A stretch of DNA of 64,000 nucleotides from Alphaproteobacteria bacterium (GTDB taxonomy: Bacteria; Pseudomonadota; Alphaproteobacteria; Rhodospirillales; WMHbin7). Location: positions 46,123 through 110,122 of the forward strand of contig JADFZV010000002.1 of NCBI GenBank assembly GCA_015232335.1, given 5' to 3'. The translations under genes were made by a program, and so were the position numbers. Below are positions 59,201 through 64,000 of this stretch, piece after piece. How positions within the stretch are numbered: position 1 is the stretch's first letter; each line of letters begins with the position of its first letter. The notes below the pieces were generated by a model. That model worked only from the letters and a program-made list of their open reading frames with translations. It was not told where the DNA came from and made no database searches.

Positions 59201-59935
59201 ATGCGTCGCAAGCTGATTGCCGGAAACTGGAAGATGAATGGTCTGCTGGCCGACGGAATCGCCCTGGCGACTGCGGTTGCGCAATTGGCCAAGTCCCGCA
59301 CGCATAAATGCGACATTCTGATCTGTCCGCCCTTTCCCTTGCTCATCGAAGCTGTCCGCGCCGTGGCCGGAACGCCGGTCGCCGTGGGCGGGCAGGACTG
59401 CCACATGAAAGCAGCGGGCGCCCATACCGGCGATGTTTCCGCCCCGATGCTGGCCGATCTGGGCTGCCGCTACGTCATTCTGGGCCATTCCGAGCGCCGG
59501 GCCGACCATAAGGAGCCCGATTCGCTGATCAAGGCCAAGGCCCAGGCGGCGCTGGCGGCCAGCCTGATTCCCATCGTCTGCGTGGGCGAGACCGAGGCCG
59601 AGCGCGATGCGGGGCGCACACTTGAAGTGGTCGCCGGACAGCTCAAGGGCTCCTTGCCCGAGGGGGGCACGTCGGAGCGCGTGGTCATCGCCTATGAGCC
59701 GGTTTGGGCCATCGGTACCGGCAGAACCCCCACTTTGGCCGAGGTTCAAGAGGTCCACGCCATGATTCGCCGCGAATCGGGCTTGGGGCAGGGGGTGCGC
59801 ATTCTCTATGGCGGTTCGATGAAGCCGTCTAATGCCCAGGAATTGCTGGCATTGCCGGATGTTGACGGTGGGTTGATCGGGGGCGCCAGCCTGAAAGCCG
59901 AAGATTTCTGGGCGATTGCAACGGCCTGTCCTTAG
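59201..59935 (+). CDS. tpiA: Triose-phosphate isomerase
   Basis: Interconverts dihydroxyacetone phosphate and glyceraldehyde 3-phosphate. The ATG at 59201 follows AAGGGGGAAG; a TTG at 59183 is in frame but less likely. The 244-aa barrel has Lys11 in Asn-Trp-Lys-Met-Asn, His96 in Gly-His-Ser-Glu-Arg-Arg and catalytic Glu166 in [10 protein letters not shown]. Confidence 0.97.
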   Translation: MRRKLIAGNWKMNGLLADGIALATAVAQLAKSRTHKCDILICPPFPLLIEAVRAVAGTPVAVGGQDCHMKAAGAHTGDVSAPMLADLGCRYVILGHSERRADHKEPDSLIKAKAQAALAASLIPIVCVGETEAERDAGRTLEVVAGQLKGSLPEGGTSERVVIAYEPVWAIGTGRTPTLAEVQEVHAMIRRESGLGQGVRILYGGSMKPSNAQELLALPDVDGGLIGGASLKAEDFWAIATACP

Positions 59936-60015
59936 AGGGCTCTCCAGCCTCAAAAATCCCTAGCCAAAGCCGGATCGGGGTATTAAAACGGCGCAACACA
60001 AGCTTTGGTGTCGTC

Positions 60016-64000
<3,985 letters not shown>

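Overview
The window looks like a chromosomal segment of a free-living alphaproteobacterium of the Rhodospirillales, most likely a Magnetospirillum-type magnetotactic organism. This is an inference. It rests on the gene order ribF-ileS-lspA-DUF3035-M16-M16 and tpiA-secG-pyrG-kdsA-eno, an endonuclease-type MutL, hopanoid-associated HpnN- and MlaC/HpnM-like proteins, many PAS/chemotaxis proteins, and two proteins with the Leu-Gly-rich membrane motif known from the magnetosome proteins Mms6, MamG and MamD.

Layout. 1-9916: the tail of an unknown gene, a long unknown protein, a minus-strand group FecR domain protein - OmpA-like lipoprotein - fructose-1,6-bisphosphatase, a Na+/H+ antiporter fused to a cyclic-nucleotide-binding domain, tRNA-Arg(CCT) and a DUF748/AsmA-like protein. 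10184-19228: an accessory region. Its first part (10184-14627) holds an Mms6/MamG-like LG-rich protein, a membrane-anchored coiled-coil protein, a transmembrane VWA-PilZ protein and a MamD/Mms7-like protein with four internal repeats. Its second part is bounded by a perfect 311-bp direct repeat (15238-15548 and 18918-19228) that encloses an IS66 orfA remnant and three TadG/TadE-like pseudopilins. 19434-33348: housekeeping genes, nearly all on the minus strand: pagL-like, proline iminopeptidase, mutL, pgi, two M16 peptidases, a BamF-like lipoprotein, lspA, ileS, ribF, MaoC and cobB. Most are joined by 1-4 nt overlaps or gaps of a few nt.

33398-45731: a tyrosine phosphatase and a fructosamine-kinase-like protein, then a signalling block. 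It holds a CHASE/PAS histidine kinase, a chemoreceptor, an Aer-like pair split into PAS and MCP genes, and a STAS / HATPase / receiver-PP2C partner-switching module, followed by an enoyl-CoA hydratase and a thioesterase. 45805-51917: bacteriohemerythrin; a torD-kinase-NtrC-type regulator operon behind a textbook sigma-54 promoter and a long structured leader; an RpoH-like sigma factor; and a divergent OxyR-like regulator that has lost the peroxidatic cysteine but keeps an OxyR-type half-site in front of itself. 52389-64000: DUF192 protein behind a perfect FNR/FixK box, HpnN, MlaC/HpnM-like, erpA, xth, a PhnD-HD-GYP c-di-GMP phosphodiesterase, and tpiA, secG, pyrG, kdsA and the start of eno.

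The best candidate for an undescribed system is the 10184-14627 cluster. It looks like a magnetosome-type islet in which LG-rich mineral-associated proteins sit with a coiled-coil protein and a VWA-PilZ protein that could couple c-di-GMP to an envelope or magnetosome function. All functional links there are inferences from sequence resemblance and gene order.
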